Of a stretch of 64,000 nt of DNA, positions 36,043 to 47,534 are shown one piece after another (positions within the stretch are counted from its first letter, which is position 1; every line of letters starts with the position of its first letter). Where the stretch lies: positions 124,001 to 188,000 of the forward strand of contig JAAVTG010000075.1 of NCBI GenBank assembly GCA_011947345.1, read 5' to 3'. A program made the translations under genes and the position numbers. Origin of the DNA: Phytophthora quininea. Its lineage: Eukaryota; Oomycota; Peronosporomycetes; Peronosporales; Peronosporaceae. Below the pieces are notes generated by a model, which was not told the origin of the DNA, did not search any database, and was given only the letters and a program-made list of their open reading frames with translations.

Positions 36043-38161
36043 CAGTGTTCGGACAATTAAATAAAAACTGCATTGGTTCTCTAGAAAAACGTAATTCGTC
36101 ATTGACGAATGCGGCGTAGCAATAATAAAAATTGCAATAATTAGTCAGTATTGTGTGGGTTCGAGTCCCGACTCCATCAAGAAGCTGGTGGCTGTCAGGT
36201 TCCTGGCAGGGTTTATTTTCGCCAATCAAACAGGCCGGCGACGGCAAAATTGACAGTCATCAGTGGACATGGAGCAGGGATTTTTATCGGTGTTTTAATA
36301 TGACCTGTTATAATGAATCAGGAATTGAATCCGGTTTTTATTTTTATTGGAGGCGGGGAGGCTCTCAGCCAAAATCGTTTTGGCTAGCACTAGACAGCAT
36401 TTACAGGCTCAACTGGGGCGCTTTCACCACCAAGGAGCGTAGTGAAGTCCCACAGCTCTCGGTTGCAGCGTAGGAAGACAATGGTCTCGAAGTTCGCCGG
36501 CAGTAAGCGTGAGCGAAGCGGTGTCAGGACTAACTTGCACTGTGAAAACAAGCGCTCGCAACGATTGCTTGTTGGTGGAATCATACACAGTATGTCTTGA
36601 TACTTGGAGATCGAAGAGTGACGAGGGCGCTTCGCCTGACGGAGAGTAGCCGTAGCGAAATCCTCTTTGTCGTTTTTCTTCTCACGAGCCGTTGAGAGGA
36701 CAGCGAATCCAGCAACAGCGTCTTCTTCCTGCGAACTTAGCGACCGGTTTGACAGCAACTTTACTATCGCACTCTCGAATTCAGGAGAGTGGATGATCTT
36801 GGCTGTCGGCTTGAGGTCGTCAGCTGTTGACGGATACTTTGCAATGACAGCGTCGAATAGAAGACGAACGTCAGCGAGATTTCGCCGCTCCGATTGCAGA
36901 TGCACACAGACGCTGTCCAAATCAGCAAGCTTCTCGACAAGCTGGACAATTTTGCGGTGGGTGCTCGGACGCGGTAACAAGTCTTCAACAGCAGCAACCA
37001 TCTTGATCGCATCACGTATCTTGACGTACCGCGACAACATGTTGAAAGTCGAGGACCACCTCGTAACGTTAGCCTTCAACGGCTTGAGATTCGTGAAGCG
37101 TGCCAGCTTAGCACTGTTGTTCGGAAGGCGTAGCTGGATACAGAGAGCTTGAACTTGATCAATCAGGTCTTGGAAGTCCTTGAGGTAGCGACCGACAGCG
37201 AGGTTAAACCGATGGCTGGCGCATCCAACCAGTGGAACGCCCAGCCGGGTCGCTATGGCCTGGTTCGTTGGGCAATTGTCGCTCACGATGAAGAGAACCA
37301 TCTCCGTAGTCTTGTGGTAGACGGATAGCACAGCGTCGATCATGGCAATGTGGGCATCAGCACTCTGTCCATGCTCTGCATGAGAGATTGAGAGCAACGG
37401 CTGCCTCAGATCGCCCTCCCGAACAAACACAGCGTAGATGGCAACGAAGTGGATCGTTCCGCACGACCAGCCGTCGAACATGAGCCCAAATGAATCTCCC
37501 ATGGCTGCTGAGATCTTGGTGCCAACACGCTCAGCAACATGGCGCATGTAGCGCTGCAGCGTTTTCGAAGAAACGGGCCCAACACTTGCGAGAGAGCGGG
37601 TGAGGGGTCGTCAACTTCGCTGAGAGAGTGGTTCCTCACGATGACCCATTCCATCCACCTGTATATCTCCATCGTCCTCTGGTCCACGAAGCCGTGGGCC
37701 TCCAAAGTGGCGCCACCGTTTAGCTGGCTGGTCTCGAAGTTTTGCAGGTATCCCGGGTGCTTGGTGGCGAGATGGCTGACGAGATTGCTGTAGCCGGTTC
37801 CTGGCGCTTGCTTCCGGGATTTACCACATTCCTTGCAGGAGAACATTCCCCCACCGCAGTCCGTGTAGAAATACTCGCAGATGCCGCGCAACGTTGTCAT
37901 TTGCTTGAAGTGTAGCGATCGAAAGTCGAAATGAACAACCACAGACGAGAGCTATAGAACAAAATGATCGACGCACCACAGCCAACCGTCTGTAGTTGTC
38001 CACAGGACACCAGCCATCCTTTTACGTGAAGGGTAAAAAGTAAATATACTTATTACGGGGCCAATTGTAAATTGTACCGTCTTTTCTACTTTCCAATAAT
38101 CCGTTATTCCGTCAATATAATATTCAATTTATTGTATTTTAATAACTTTTTCCGATCACTG
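36043..38161 (-). mobile_element. hAT DNA transposon, complete, inserted in kelch-BTB C
   Basis: 2,119 bp. The left end begins CAGTGTTCGGACAATTAA; the right end, read inward on the other strand, is CAGTGATCGGAAAAAGTTAT, so the terminal repeats match at most of the first 14 positions. The element is bounded by identical 8-bp copies of GCACCATT at 36035-36042 and 38162-38169. An 8-bp duplication is the hAT hallmark. It carries one transposase gene on the minus strand. Matching ends, an exact duplication and a nearly open transposase suggest recent movement. Confidence 0.93.
36390..37942 (-). CDS. hAT transposase with BED zinc finger
   Basis: About 515 residues in two overlapping frames. The N-terminal part holds a BED-type finger: [11 protein letters not shown], then [10 protein letters not shown] (Cys-X2-Cys...His-X4-His pattern). 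The catalytic region includes [36 protein letters not shown] and [12 protein letters not shown], with the Asp residues of the RNase H-like fold. [11 protein letters not shown] lies at the middle insertion. The C-terminal dimerisation region is [20 protein letters not shown]. The frame changes near 37560-37575, where one base appears to be missing between LSQV and [12 protein letters not shown]. It would cut the terminal repeats of this element and relatives. Confidence 0.88.
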
Positions 38162-38169
38162 GCACCATT
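38162..38169. repeat. 8-bp target site duplication, right copy
   Basis: GCACCATT directly after the right terminal repeat. Host kelch sequence resumes from here. Confidence 0.93.
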
Positions 38170-40002
38170 GTGAGGGCTCCAGGTGATACAGTTGGTCGAC
38201 GGAACAATGTGGTTGTCGTGACCCTTACCACGTTCGACTTCAGTAAGTATCTGGGTAAGAAGGCGCTTCAATTCGTACAGTGAGTGACTGGAATGTTCTC
38301 TCTTCAGAAACCCGAGAATGGAGCAACATCAGTGTTGGTGACCATCGCCCCAAAGCAAAATCAGGTTATGCACTTGCGCTGTATGGTACGTCTTGAAGCG
38401 ATGAATTGCCCAGGTCTACAATGTCACGAATTTTGTGCTAGTAGGTGGCGCAATTTATTGCTTTGGTGGATACGTTTCCGTTGGGCTTAACTCAAATCCC
38501 AGCGTAAATGATCTTTGCAGATTCGATATAGGTACCATGCCTTTGTGATTCTCTTGTGACACGAGCTAATGTTATTTTGCTAGTGTCCAACACGTGGACG
38601 TTGCTGGAAACAACTGGGCAACCTCCATCTGCCCGGTAAGTGTCAACTTGCTCTTTAACGAAGTTGTTTCTGGTCAACTAACAGTTTTGCGCTGTGTCAA
38701 TTAGTTATGGCGCCGCGATGGCTGCCCATAACAATAGTCTTGTGGTGTTTGGGGGATTGAAAAGATAATCGATGACTATAACTTATACCGAGACGGCTAC
38801 TGCAATGATGTCCATGTCTACGACTTCGGTAAGTCGTTCACTGATACGAATATCTGTTGTAATACATAGTACCCACAAAACTGTGTAGCCCTTCAGACAT
38901 GGTCGCTCGTGGAGGTTGTGGAACACTACCCAAGCTACCCGATTCCTACGCCTCGAGTTCATGCTGTCGCTGTTTCCTGCAACAACACTATGCTTGTCTT
39001 TGGTGGACGAAACAGTGTAAGCGCTGATAACGATCACCTAACAGATATGTGGGAGTTGGATTTCAGCAAGTCTGCCTTGATATATTCTCACGCTGTTGGA
39101 AGTAAAAACGCTCGCGCCTATTTGCTAAGAATCAAAAACGTGGCACAACATCGAGTGCAACAATACCCCGAAAGATAACTTTGGCGTGGAAATTTACAAC
39201 AACCATTTTATTGTTATGGGGAACACTCGCTGCAAGCAACTGCAACTAAAACCAGAAAGCAGCACGTGTGTTTTACAAACCGATGCAGCAAGGGAGACTT
39301 CGCTGCCAAACTATCTGCGGTGGTTGGTAGGCAATGAAGAATTGAGCGATGTGACGTTCATTGGTAAGATTGGCCAGGTGTGGCGAGTATTGTATTATAT
39401 GGTGACCCGCTTATTTTTGTAGTGGATGGCATGGAAATAGCTGCTCATAGAGGCTTGTGCGCTCGCTACCAGTACTTCCTAGCAATGTTTACTGGAGGGG
39501 TGAGAACTGAAGTAAGAATGCGTAACATGGGTACGTACTTCCTCACCATGGTTTTTGATTTTCCTTTGCTAGATGCAGGAGAGTCGTGCCGAAGTGATCG
39601 AAATCCCAGGCGTAAGCCGCCAGACGTTTCTGTTGCTACCAGAATTCGTCTACTGCGACATCGTCCGCGTCTCTGCCGAGGATGCAGTTGAGCTGTTTGT
39701 TGCCGCCGATCAGGCAAGTGCTTTCTCAAAAGGTCTCGTTTTCCAACATTCCCGAGATAATTTTTGCATTTGCTCAGTTCGGTATTGAGGGCCTCAAGCA
39801 ACATTGCAAGCGCGAGGTACTTCAAGTTTTGGATGCGACCAACGTCGTCGGGTTTTTCGACCTTGCCAGTTTGCACAACGCCACGGAGATCCGGGACGAT
39901 TGCTTGAAACTGATCAGCGAGAACCTGCATGCGGTGTCGGAAAACAGCATCGGAGTTTCCCCAGAAACTGGTAACTCGTTATACAAGATTTTTTTAGCTT
40001 AG

Positions 40003-40606
40003 TTTATTTTCCAATGAGCATTCCATACTCGGACGTACTCGGCGAAAAAATCGATGAAGTCGATCGTAGATAGCAAACCTCGTCAATTGCTGCAGCGACC
40101 TGCTACTTTACTTTGTAGTTGTCATGCATTGTGACTTTTCAAGATCGAGTCTGCTCTTCAGCCAGTAAAATCGGATCTTGCACAAAAATTCGCTAAGGAA
40201 CGCTCGATCATGACGGTGCCGCATTCGAGAAGTTCTGTCAAGAAAGTACTCAAGCGGAAGCCAACGCGGTGGTCTCTTCACACCAAATGGTAGGCTCAGG
40301 ACCGGCGGCAAATAGGTCCAGCACTTCAACGACGGATACTCACTGCCGGCGAGACCAAGAGACCAGTGTGGGTGCCTCTCAAACCAACCTCAAGATGACA
40401 AGCGACTTGGTCTGGCCGTCCGTTTCTTGATAGGGAGCTCACACAGTGGAGAGCTGCTTCGGCTGTAGTCCCTTCCTGGCGCTGCTCTTTCTCAAGGAGC
40501 TGGTAGGGCCAAGACTCTCACTTTCCAATTTGCTTCCTAGTTGGCAGACCAAGCTCCAAACCAAGACAAGACCGTCAAGCCTCCAAGCCCCGACCACCAT
40601 CCAAGC
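40003..40606. other. Intergenic stretch before the elicitin-like gene
   Basis: No gene recognised in the first 500 bases; short frames on both strands lack motifs. The last 100 bases hold the core promoter listed at 40518-40533 and the 5' leader of the elicitin-like gene. Confidence 0.5.
40518..40533 (+). promoter_or_regulatory. Oomycete Inr+FPR core promoter of the elicitin-like gene
   Basis: TCACTTTCCAATTTGC matches the oomycete initiator (TCAYTYY) followed at once by the flanking promoter region (WTTTNC). It lies 74 bases before the chosen ATG at 40607, a normal leader length. Transcription is expected to start inside the initiator. Confidence 0.75.
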
Positions 40607-41446
40607 ATGAAGTTCGGCATCACCTCCGTCATCCTTCTGGCCGCCATCGCTGGCTTTGCTGCTGCAGACGACGTCTGTCCGCCGTCCGAGGTCATGAAGT
40701 TCGCGGCGTTGTACTCCAACCCGCATCTTCGGCCCTGCCAAGACGTCTCGGACGGCTTTTCCATCGCTCCGCCGAAGGGATACCCGACGGAGCCGCAAGT
40801 GAAGGCCATGTGTGCCTCTGAAGCCTGCCGCTCTCTGATCAAGGACGTCCTCGCCTTGAAACCCAACGATTGCTTCTTGTCCTTCGCCGGCGTCAAGTTG
40901 AACGCGTTCAAGTTGGCCGGCAGCTTTAACAAGTCATGCAAGCCGGAGGAGACTGCTCAAGAGCACGACGAGTCCTGCAGCGTCGACGGCGACAACGGTA
41001 AACACGAAGGTAAGGACTACCCGACGCCTACCAAGAAGGGTTTCCCGACGCCCAAGCCGTCGAAGTACCCTACCCCAAAGCCGGAGTTCCCGACGTCGAA
41101 GCCGACTGAGGACCACAATCCGACGCCGACGCCGACGCCGACTGAGAAGTACTATCCGACCCCCAAGCCCACCGAGGGTGGCAAGTACTACCCGACACCC
41201 AAGCCATCCAAGTACCCCACCCCAAAGCCGACCGAGAAGTACTACCCGACGCCGGCACCGACCAACTACACGCAATACCCGACACCCAAGCCAACCAACG
41301 GCAAGGACTACAAGCCTGAAGACCAGAAGGACATTAAGTGCTGCGCCAAAGAAGAGGCCGACGCGGTCAAGCCTCCGATGAATGTCACCGGCGTCGACTT
41401 GCAGCCAATGCCCAACACGACGTATAAGGCTGAAGTGTCGCTGTAG
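40607..41446 (+). CDS. Elicitin-like secreted protein with a Pro/Thr-rich repeat tail
   Basis: 279 aa. I start at ATG 40607 rather than the upstream in-frame start at 40541, because it opens a clean signal peptide ([20 protein letters not shown]) and follows the core promoter. Residues about 21-110 form an elicitin domain with six Cys in the family pattern: [24 protein letters not shown] and KSCKPE. Elicitins bind sterols and occur in Phytophthora and Pythium; this one is elicitin-like, not a canonical short elicitin. A repeat tail of YPTPKPT-type units follows (about 140-240), likely O-glycosylated and wall-linked, then a CC pair and two N-glycosylation sites. No GPI signal is evident. The frame is intact. 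Confidence 0.88.
   Translation: MKFGITSVILLAAIAGFAAADDVCPPSEVMKFAALYSNPHLRPCQDVSDGFSIAPPKGYPTEPQVKAMCASEACRSLIKDVLALKPNDCFLSFAGVKLNAFKLAGSFNKSCKPEETAQEHDESCSVDGDNGKHEGKDYPTPTKKGFPTPKPSKYPTPKPEFPTSKPTEDHNPTPTPTPTEKYYPTPKPTEGGKYYPTPKPSKYPTPKPTEKYYPTPAPTNYTQYPTPKPTNGKDYKPEDQKDIKCCAKEEADAVKPPMNVTGVDLQPMPNTTYKAEVSL
41010..41320 (+). repeat. Tandem YPTPKPT-coding repeats
   Basis: About a dozen imperfect copies of a 7- to 12-codon unit built on TACCCGACGCCCAAGCC, with Lys, Tyr, Glu or Ser spacers. The repetition is visible at the DNA level, so the tail length is likely to vary between alleles. Confidence 0.85.
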
Positions 41447-41717
41447 ATGGATATCATCAACCGCGCTCAGCGCTGCAAGAGCCAACAGTTCTCTTCCTGT
41501 GAGTTCAATACAACCTCGTTGTTTCCTTTTCCTTTTATGATGGGTGTGATCGTCGTCGTCATCGCGACACCAAGCAGAAAATGGTGTGATTTCAGCCAAT
41601 CACACCGCTCAACTATGTCAAAATTATCATATCTAGCCGCATTTCGGCACGCGCCTTGATCCCCTGACCCCACATATCCCGATCCGATCCCCTGGTGTCA
41701 AGTAAACGAGTCCGACG

Positions 41718-42473
41718 ATGAAGGTGCTGGTGCCCGTGAAGCGCGTGGTGGACTACGCCGTCAAGATCCGCGTGGAGCCCAAGGGCGTGGACCTGAAGAA
41801 CGTCAAGATGAGCATGAACCCCTTCTGCGAGATCGCCGTGGAGGAGGCTATCCGCCTCAAGGAGAAGAAGCTGGCCACCGAGGTGGTGGCCGTGTCGATC
41901 GGCCCCAAGCAGAGCCAGGAGACGCTGCGCACGGCGCTGGCCATGGGTGCTGACCGCGGTATCCACATCACCACGGACCTGCGCACGGACCAGGAGCTGC
42001 AACCGCTGGCGGTGGCCAAGCTGCTCAAGGAGGTCGTCGCCAAGGAGGACCCGACCCTCGTCATCTGTGGCAAGCAGTCCATCGACGCCGACGCGGCCCA
42101 GACCGGCCCCATGCTGGCTGGCCTTCTGGACTGGAGCCAGGGCACCTTCGCCTCCGAGGTGGTCGTGGACAAGGACGCTGTGAGCGTCACCCGCGAGACG
42201 GACGCCGGCGTCGAGACCCTGAAACTGGGGCTGCCGGCCGTCGTGACCGCCGACCTGCGTCTCAACGAGCCGCGCTACGCCACGCTGCCTAACATCATGA
42301 AGGCCAAGAAGAAGAAGATCGAGACCCTGGCGGCCGACAGCTTTGGCGTGGATCTGAGCCCGCGCATTGAAGTCGTGGAGGTCAAGGACCCGGCCTCGCG
42401 CAAGGCCGGCATCAAGGTCGCTAGCGTCGACGAGCTCGTGGACAAGCTCAAGAACGAGGCAGGCGTGATCTAG
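41718..42473 (+). CDS. ETFB: Electron transfer flavoprotein subunit beta
   Basis: 251 aa, intact, with no intron. ETF-beta passes electrons from mitochondrial acyl-CoA dehydrogenases to ETF-ubiquinone oxidoreductase, together with ETF-alpha. Supporting sequence: [19 protein letters not shown] at the start, [29 protein letters not shown] and the AMP-binding-type loop [20 protein letters not shown], then [20 protein letters not shown], the conserved recognition loop region. No separate targeting peptide is seen; ETF-beta is known to use an internal signal. Codons are strongly biased to C/G in third position, as for a highly expressed gene. Confidence 0.96.
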   Translation: MKVLVPVKRVVDYAVKIRVEPKGVDLKNVKMSMNPFCEIAVEEAIRLKEKKLATEVVAVSIGPKQSQETLRTALAMGADRGIHITTDLRTDQELQPLAVAKLLKEVVAKEDPTLVICGKQSIDADAAQTGPMLAGLLDWSQGTFASEVVVDKDAVSVTRETDAGVETLKLGLPAVVTADLRLNEPRYATLPNIMKAKKKKIETLAADSFGVDLSPRIEVVEVKDPASRKAGIKVASVDELVDKLKNEAGVI

Positions 42474-42679
42474 AACTGTTAAAAGGTTGCAAGCTGCACA
42501 TGTGGAAGAGCTCTTGAATGCGTAACAAACTCCTGCTACAAATTCGTTCGTTTCTCGGTATAAATGATGAGATATCGAGCAGCTGATAACGAGCTATCAT
42601 GTGCTAACCATTGACGGCATCCATCGCGATTTTCGCGTCGTTATCAGGTTCTTCCCAACGAACTTACACATAAATGAAG

Positions 42680-44453
42680 TCACTCCACCGAGAGGATCAT
42701 GTCAATTGGAATCGGGCCTGGCATAGGAACCTCCTGCTTTGCAGAATACACTTGGGCGACCAATTCTTTCGCGTTCAACCAGACCCCAGCGATGGAAGCA
42801 GACGAAGACTCCACCAGTGCACTGTACAAGATCTGGTTTTCGTAACCCGACGTCGGTACGGAAAAGTTCATCCGGGTTGGTAGGGCCGCGCAAGCAGCAG
42901 CAGCGTCTCTTTCAACGACCTGGTCAACGCCAAGCTGCCAGTGACGAGAGTTTTTGGGGTCAACACACGCTGGTACCATGTTGGTAGTCTGGCAATCGAC
43001 ACTTTGCCAAGCTCTTGAGTCCCGCATGAGCGCCACACACATCGTAGGATCAAGTTGTTCACCTTCAGGCACAGCCCAGAGAGTCGACTCCATACGCTTC
43101 GGGGTGATATTGTCTGGTGATGCCAAATTCACTCCGCACTCGGTCATGCCCGGCAAAGACTTTTCGTCCAGCAAATATTTGTTGATGCCAATCTGACCGT
43201 CCGCATTCAGAAAGCCATACTCAATCTCGCTGGTCTGTGGCCGGAAAATCGTGTAGTTTTCGTCGGGAGGGCCGATCTCCGAGGAGTTAAATCGGCACAT
43301 TGGAAACTGTTCGAGTGGCAGCGACGGCTCTTGCCAGTCACAAATGGTTTCCTTGACGAACAGGATCTCCTGACCTTCTGTAAGATAGTCGGCGCCACTC
43401 ATGAACAGGACGCGCTTCCCAACAGCAAGCAACTCGTCGAAACTTGGCCAATGTGTACCATACTGTAAGTAAAAACAAACAAAACCATCAGCCTCTAGAA
43501 TCAACAAAACAATGATAGAATCAATCTCACCGCCAAGTCAATCGGCCGCAGCATCTCTTCCTCGGTAAAATATTCTCTCAGATACTCCAGCAGCTTGCCC
43601 ACTTTCTTCCATTCCATCAGATTCGTCTCGTCGTCAAAGAAAACCAACAAGAACTCGTCAGCATTTTCCGGCGCATGCAACCACGTCGACAGCTCCAGCA
43701 GGGCTTCCTTCAGAGACCTCTGTTCACTGGACGGGATGCTGCTGAGACTCGGCTTGCAGCCAATGGTCTCCGAGTCCCATTCAATGTCCGATCCCATCAT
43801 CTTGGCGATCTCGTTGAACACCTTGATCAAGCCGTCCAGCAGCTTGGAATGGAAACCCCGCAGTGTGCGATCCTCAGATCCCCGTCGAACCAGTGCGTAT
43901 CCAGCTCAATGAACCGTACCCCCATTTGCAGCTGATCCGTCAGGGAGAACAACTGGTCGTTGGTATGCACCTTCATGCCCTTCTTGAACCACGAAAAGTA
44001 GTGCAAATAGCCTTCGAAAACGTGGTCTTCTACGCCGTATCCATCTGCCAGATTAATGGCCGAGTTGTGCGAGCCTGGCAGTGTAGCAGAGCAGAAGTTC
44101 TTGCGGTACGCGAGCTTCCTCTGCAGCTGGAGAGCTCGCTGCAGCCACGGGGCCACTTGCACAGAGCCGTGCTTGCACACGATGGCGCAGACGCCGTTCT
44201 TGTCGCAGTGCTTGACCTTCTCGCATGTGACGTCGGCAGGCACCAGATCTGGCACCGCTTCCAGAACTTGGGCGCGGAATCTGGCGCGGTCTTGAAAGAT
44301 CTGGGCCCTTGGCAGTGTCCATAGAGCGTCGGACGCCTCGTCCAGGGGAACACGCAGCGGGTCGTCCACTATGGGACGTCCGGGACCTGCGGACACAACG
44401 ACAGCAAAGAGGAGGAAGGCCAGCAGCCTGCAGAGCGCCACGAAGAGCGCCAT
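42680..44453 (-). CDS. Secreted PI-PLC X-domain-like protein
   Basis: ATG 44453-44451 opens a signal peptide (MALFVALCRLLAFLLFAVVV). The X-like domain follows: FCSATLPGSHNSAINLADGY contains the first catalytic-type His, and FIELDTHWFDGDLRIAHCG the second, with Asp between. Such domains cleave phosphoinositides or GPI anchors, or act on similar phosphodiesters. The frame breaks in a C/G run at 43856-43859 (HCG continues as GFHSKLLDGL). One intron follows PIDLA near 43530, and the second exon (YGTHWPSFDELL...) runs to 42680. The last 150 residues contain several Cys and a Trp-rich pattern and may form an extra binding domain; I do not recognise it. It would act outside the cell, perhaps on host or own wall lipids. 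Confidence 0.75.
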
Positions 44454-44658
44454 GGGCGTCGTTACAGCTGGCGTCGAATCAGCTTGTGACCTTGAAAATG
44501 TCGCGAAACCACTGTGCAGTGAATATGACGGGACGGCAACTTCACTTTCCAAACTTTCTCTTGAAGATTCATCATCTTTACTTGGCAAGCAAACTGTGAA
44601 GATATTGTCAGTTTCATTGCAAAGTTGATCTCTGTGGCATGGCAGCCATTTCGCCGTT
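44454..44658. other. Short spacer
   Basis: The 5' flank of the PI-PLC-like gene overlaps here with the 3' flank of kelch-BTB D. No feature recognised. Confidence 0.4.
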
Positions 44659-46202
44659 TATAGTCTCATTATTGCCTCGTTGAACAAGTTCGGGTGCATC
44701 TTTAGCGCTGCCTGGAACGCTAGGGGTCCCAAGAGCGCACTTAAGTTGTCGCTGATCATTTTCAAGCAGTCGGCTCGGATCTCCATGGCGTGGTGCGAGT
44801 CAGCAAGGTGAAAAACTGATAGCGTTGTTGACGTTCAGAAGTTGGTGGATCTCGCGCTTGCACTGCTGCATGAGGCGCTAACTGACAGGGAAAATAAAGA
44901 TCACGAGTGAGTTTCGCAAAAACAACCATATTGGACAGTCATCACTGACCCGGTCGGCGGCAGAAAACAGCTCAATTGCAGCCTCGACCGATACACTGAC
45001 GTTGTCACAATAGATGAACTCAAGCAGCGAAAGAAGCGTCTGTAGGCTGACGTCCGGTATTTCGATCTCTTTGGCATGACTTTCTTGCATCCTAGCTCCG
45101 GTCAAAAACATGTTAGAAGAAAAATACTCGCTTAAAATTCAGGACGCTCAATTTGTAATCCTCACCCCACCCGTGAACATCGCCTGGAAGTAGTTGTAGC
45201 GTGCAGACAGAGGCCTGTGCGCAAATATCCTGGTACCACCCACTACAAGCAGAAATGAACGCAATTAAAGTTGGAGAAAAATACAGTCACATCCGTCCTA
45301 CCGATGAATGCCACGTCGCTCATTTCTTCGCTGCCAACTAGGGAGCGCAAATGCGTTTTCAGTGCGATCTCCGGTGGAATACCGACACCAGAAGAATCCG
45401 TGCTAGTTTCCTCGGGTTTTAGTTGTAATTGTTTGTAGCAACCGCTCTCCATAACAATGTAGTTATTGTTGTAGCCTCCCACACCCAAGCTACTCTTCGG
45501 GGAATTGCGGCAGTCGATCCTGTACCATATTTTAGATTCTAGGCAACAAGATATAAGGTTACTCCTCTTACGAAATTGGACTTAGTGAAAGCCATCATAC
45601 CAAAATCCAGCTCCCAAGTATCCGCCGTCGTATCGTACATACGACCGTCTCCTCCATAGATGAGTACGGTGTCGTTGCAGGGAATAGTAATGGCGTTAGA
45701 ACGAATACAAGATTTCGGATCTCTCTCAAGAATCTCAATACAAGACCAGGTAGAAAGCTCTATGTTTTGACGATCATAGCGTTATGAGCTCGCAAAGGGA
45801 GCCATTCGGAGAACACTTACCAAAAGCATAGACGTGAATATCATCAGAGACGTTGGCAGAAGATATTCTCCCCCAAATACCCCAAATACTACAGCGCTTT
45901 TGTTCTGGACAACCATCGCAGCTCCAAATCTATTATAAAAAGTGTTATCTAGCAAAAGAAATGATCACGTTTTCAATTCGACGCACCGAGCTGATAGGGG
46001 ATTTCTGGTCGCTGCAATGCCCAAATATTTGACGCTAGGCAACATCGTCAGTAAAATTCCAATTAAAGCGGCACAAGAACGACAGGTTTGGCTACCCATA
46101 TCAAATCTGAAGAGTTGTTCGACGTGCCGTTCGATGAAGTTAGTCCCCCAAAGCAAAACATTGCTGCCCCTGCTCACACAAAATGGCCTCGAACAGCCCA
46201 CA
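44659..46202 (-). pseudogene. Kelch-BTB protein D, 5'-truncated, probably decayed
   Basis: The order of exons matches copy C. A partial blade ends LFRFDM near 46100; next come FGAAMVVQNKSAVVFG (45880-45935) and STWSCIEILERD with NDTVLIYGGDG (45605-45760). The BTB part has SEEMSDVAFIG, an EIEIPDVS segment and FIYCDNVSVSVEAAIELF, then MQQCKREIHQLLN and an end at 44659. At least two one-base losses are seen (near 46125 and in a C/G run near 45890), and another break near 44845 is of a different size. No first exon or start was found upstream. It shares LQLKPE and other segments with copy C, in the opposite orientation. It is either a pseudogene or a fragment of a gene whose 5' end lies elsewhere. 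Confidence 0.65.
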
Positions 46203-46545
46203 CTTTGGGCTCATTCTTCAAATTGAGCTGCATCTCGGTTTAGTGATCGATCGAGTACAGGGCATCCTGCCACGCTGACGCGAAAATGCTGCTCACATCG
46301 ATCGATATTCAATAGTGTACATGTGAAGCCTAGAATCAACACTTGCACAATAAGTGTACTGGTATTCTGTTTATACATAAAATGATGCCAATGTGCTGAC
46401 AGATCACTTCGACAGCAAGGTTGAGTGGACGATTGACCGCCACAAGAACCGGGCAAGACCCCGCCCCTCTTTCATGCTAGCCAGACACCTTCTAACCCGC
46501 AAGACTCGACCGATCTCTGCAGGATTCCATCGCGTTGCAACCGTC
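46203..46545. other. Intergenic stretch before the alpha/beta hydrolase
   Basis: No gene supported. From 46474 the plus strand is open in the hydrolase frame (MLARHLLTRKTRPISAG), so the hydrolase could begin there and have a basic, possibly mitochondrial, N-terminus. Confidence 0.4.
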
Positions 46546-47534
46546 ATGACGCCGCCTCTCCGACCCCCTACGATCCAGGACTCAAGACCGTGATCGATCG
46601 AGAATTTGCCAACGGCAAGCCCCTTCACGTCGGTATTGAAGATCTCCCGACACTGCGGCAAGAGGCTTCTTCAGTCATTTCGGCCGAACCAATTCTTGCG
46701 CGATGCAGCGGAGGTACTCACGAGGACATCACTACCACTGGACCAAACGGCGACATCTTGATGACGATCCTCCGGCCGTCCGCCTTTGATCCGACCAAGA
46801 AACACGCCGCCATTCTGTTTTACCACCCGGGTGGGATGATCATGGGAAACCGGTTCACAGGTCTCAACCAAATCGCACCATACCTCGACAGCTGCAACGC
46901 AGTCGTGATATCTCCCGAGTATCGGCTAGCACCAGAAAACCCGTCACCAGCACCGTTTGAAGACTCGTACGCAGCATTGAAGTGGGCTGGAGATAACTTG
47001 GAGGCGCTTTCTATTGACCCAGATCGACTCATGATCGCTGGAACTTCTGGTGGTGGTGCGGTCTGCGCCGGGGTTTCGCTTCTCGCACGGAAACGTGGAG
47101 GTCCAAAAGTCTGCGGTCAACTGCTAGTGGCGCCGATGCTGGATGATCGAAATCAAACTGTCAGTGCTCGTCAGTTCGAGGAAGAAGGCGGACAATGGAG
47201 CTGTCGCAGCAGCCGATTCGCGTGGGGCTGTGTGCTTGGCGATCGCAGTGGAGCTCAAAATGTTGAGGACTTTGAAGCTCCAGGACGAGCGACAGACCTG
47301 TCCGGGCTCCCATCGACGTATCTCGAGGTCGGATCGGCTGAAGTCTGTCGTGACGAAGTGGTTGCGTTTGCGAGCAAGCTTTGGGAAGGAGGCGTCCAAG
47401 CAGAACTTCACGTTTGGCCAGGAGGCTGGCACAACTTTGCTGCCCACGCTCCTGATGCGGACGTATCCAAGAAGGCGCTTTCGACAAGACATGGCTGGGT
47501 CGAGAAGATGCTGCAGTCAACTTCGCACCAGTAA
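46546..47534 (+). CDS. Alpha/beta hydrolase, HSL-type esterase family
   Basis: About 330 residues, start at ATG 46546 (or 46474). One C is missing in the run at 46564-46568; with it, MTPPLRPPYDPGLKTVIDRE reads through. Esterase features are YHPGGMIMGN (oxyanion-hole HGG type), SPEYRLAPENPSPAPFED, the nucleophile elbow GTSGGGA, an Asp in SAEVCRDE and a His in PGGWHNF. All three catalytic residues are present. The family hydrolyses short acyl esters, lactones or similar. The style, intronless with GTSGGGA, is common in bacteria and fungi; horizontal origin is possible but untested. Confidence 0.85.

Larger units (their letters stand above)
35707..40002 (+). pseudogene. Kelch-BTB protein C, split by a hAT insertion
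   Basis: Exon 1 (35707-35839) ends SIFHFGG. Exon 2 begins at 35904 (GLDKVFQFNFKRYEWSKVE) and runs into the hAT element at 36034, inside the blade CFYVLG. Beyond the element the same exon resumes (APGDTVGRRNNVVVVTL) to a donor at 38243. Further exons follow: ETREWSNISV, AIYCFGGYVSV, NTWTLLETTG, NSLVVFGG, QTWSLVEVVE and NTMLVFGGRN. After these come a BTB part (NEELSDVTFIG, VDGMEIAAHRGLCARYQYF, FVYCDIVRV) and the end YKIFLA at 40002. Without the transposon and one target duplicate, the blade would read through apart from one base in a G run. The gene is therefore recently disrupted. It is closer to copy D than to A or B. Confidence 0.75.

Noticed and set aside
36150..36177. tRNA-like B box (GGGTTCGAGTCCCGACTCCA) inside the hAT element
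   Set aside because: No matching acceptor strand, D arm or anticodon arm upstream within 100 bases, so no cloverleaf can be drawn.
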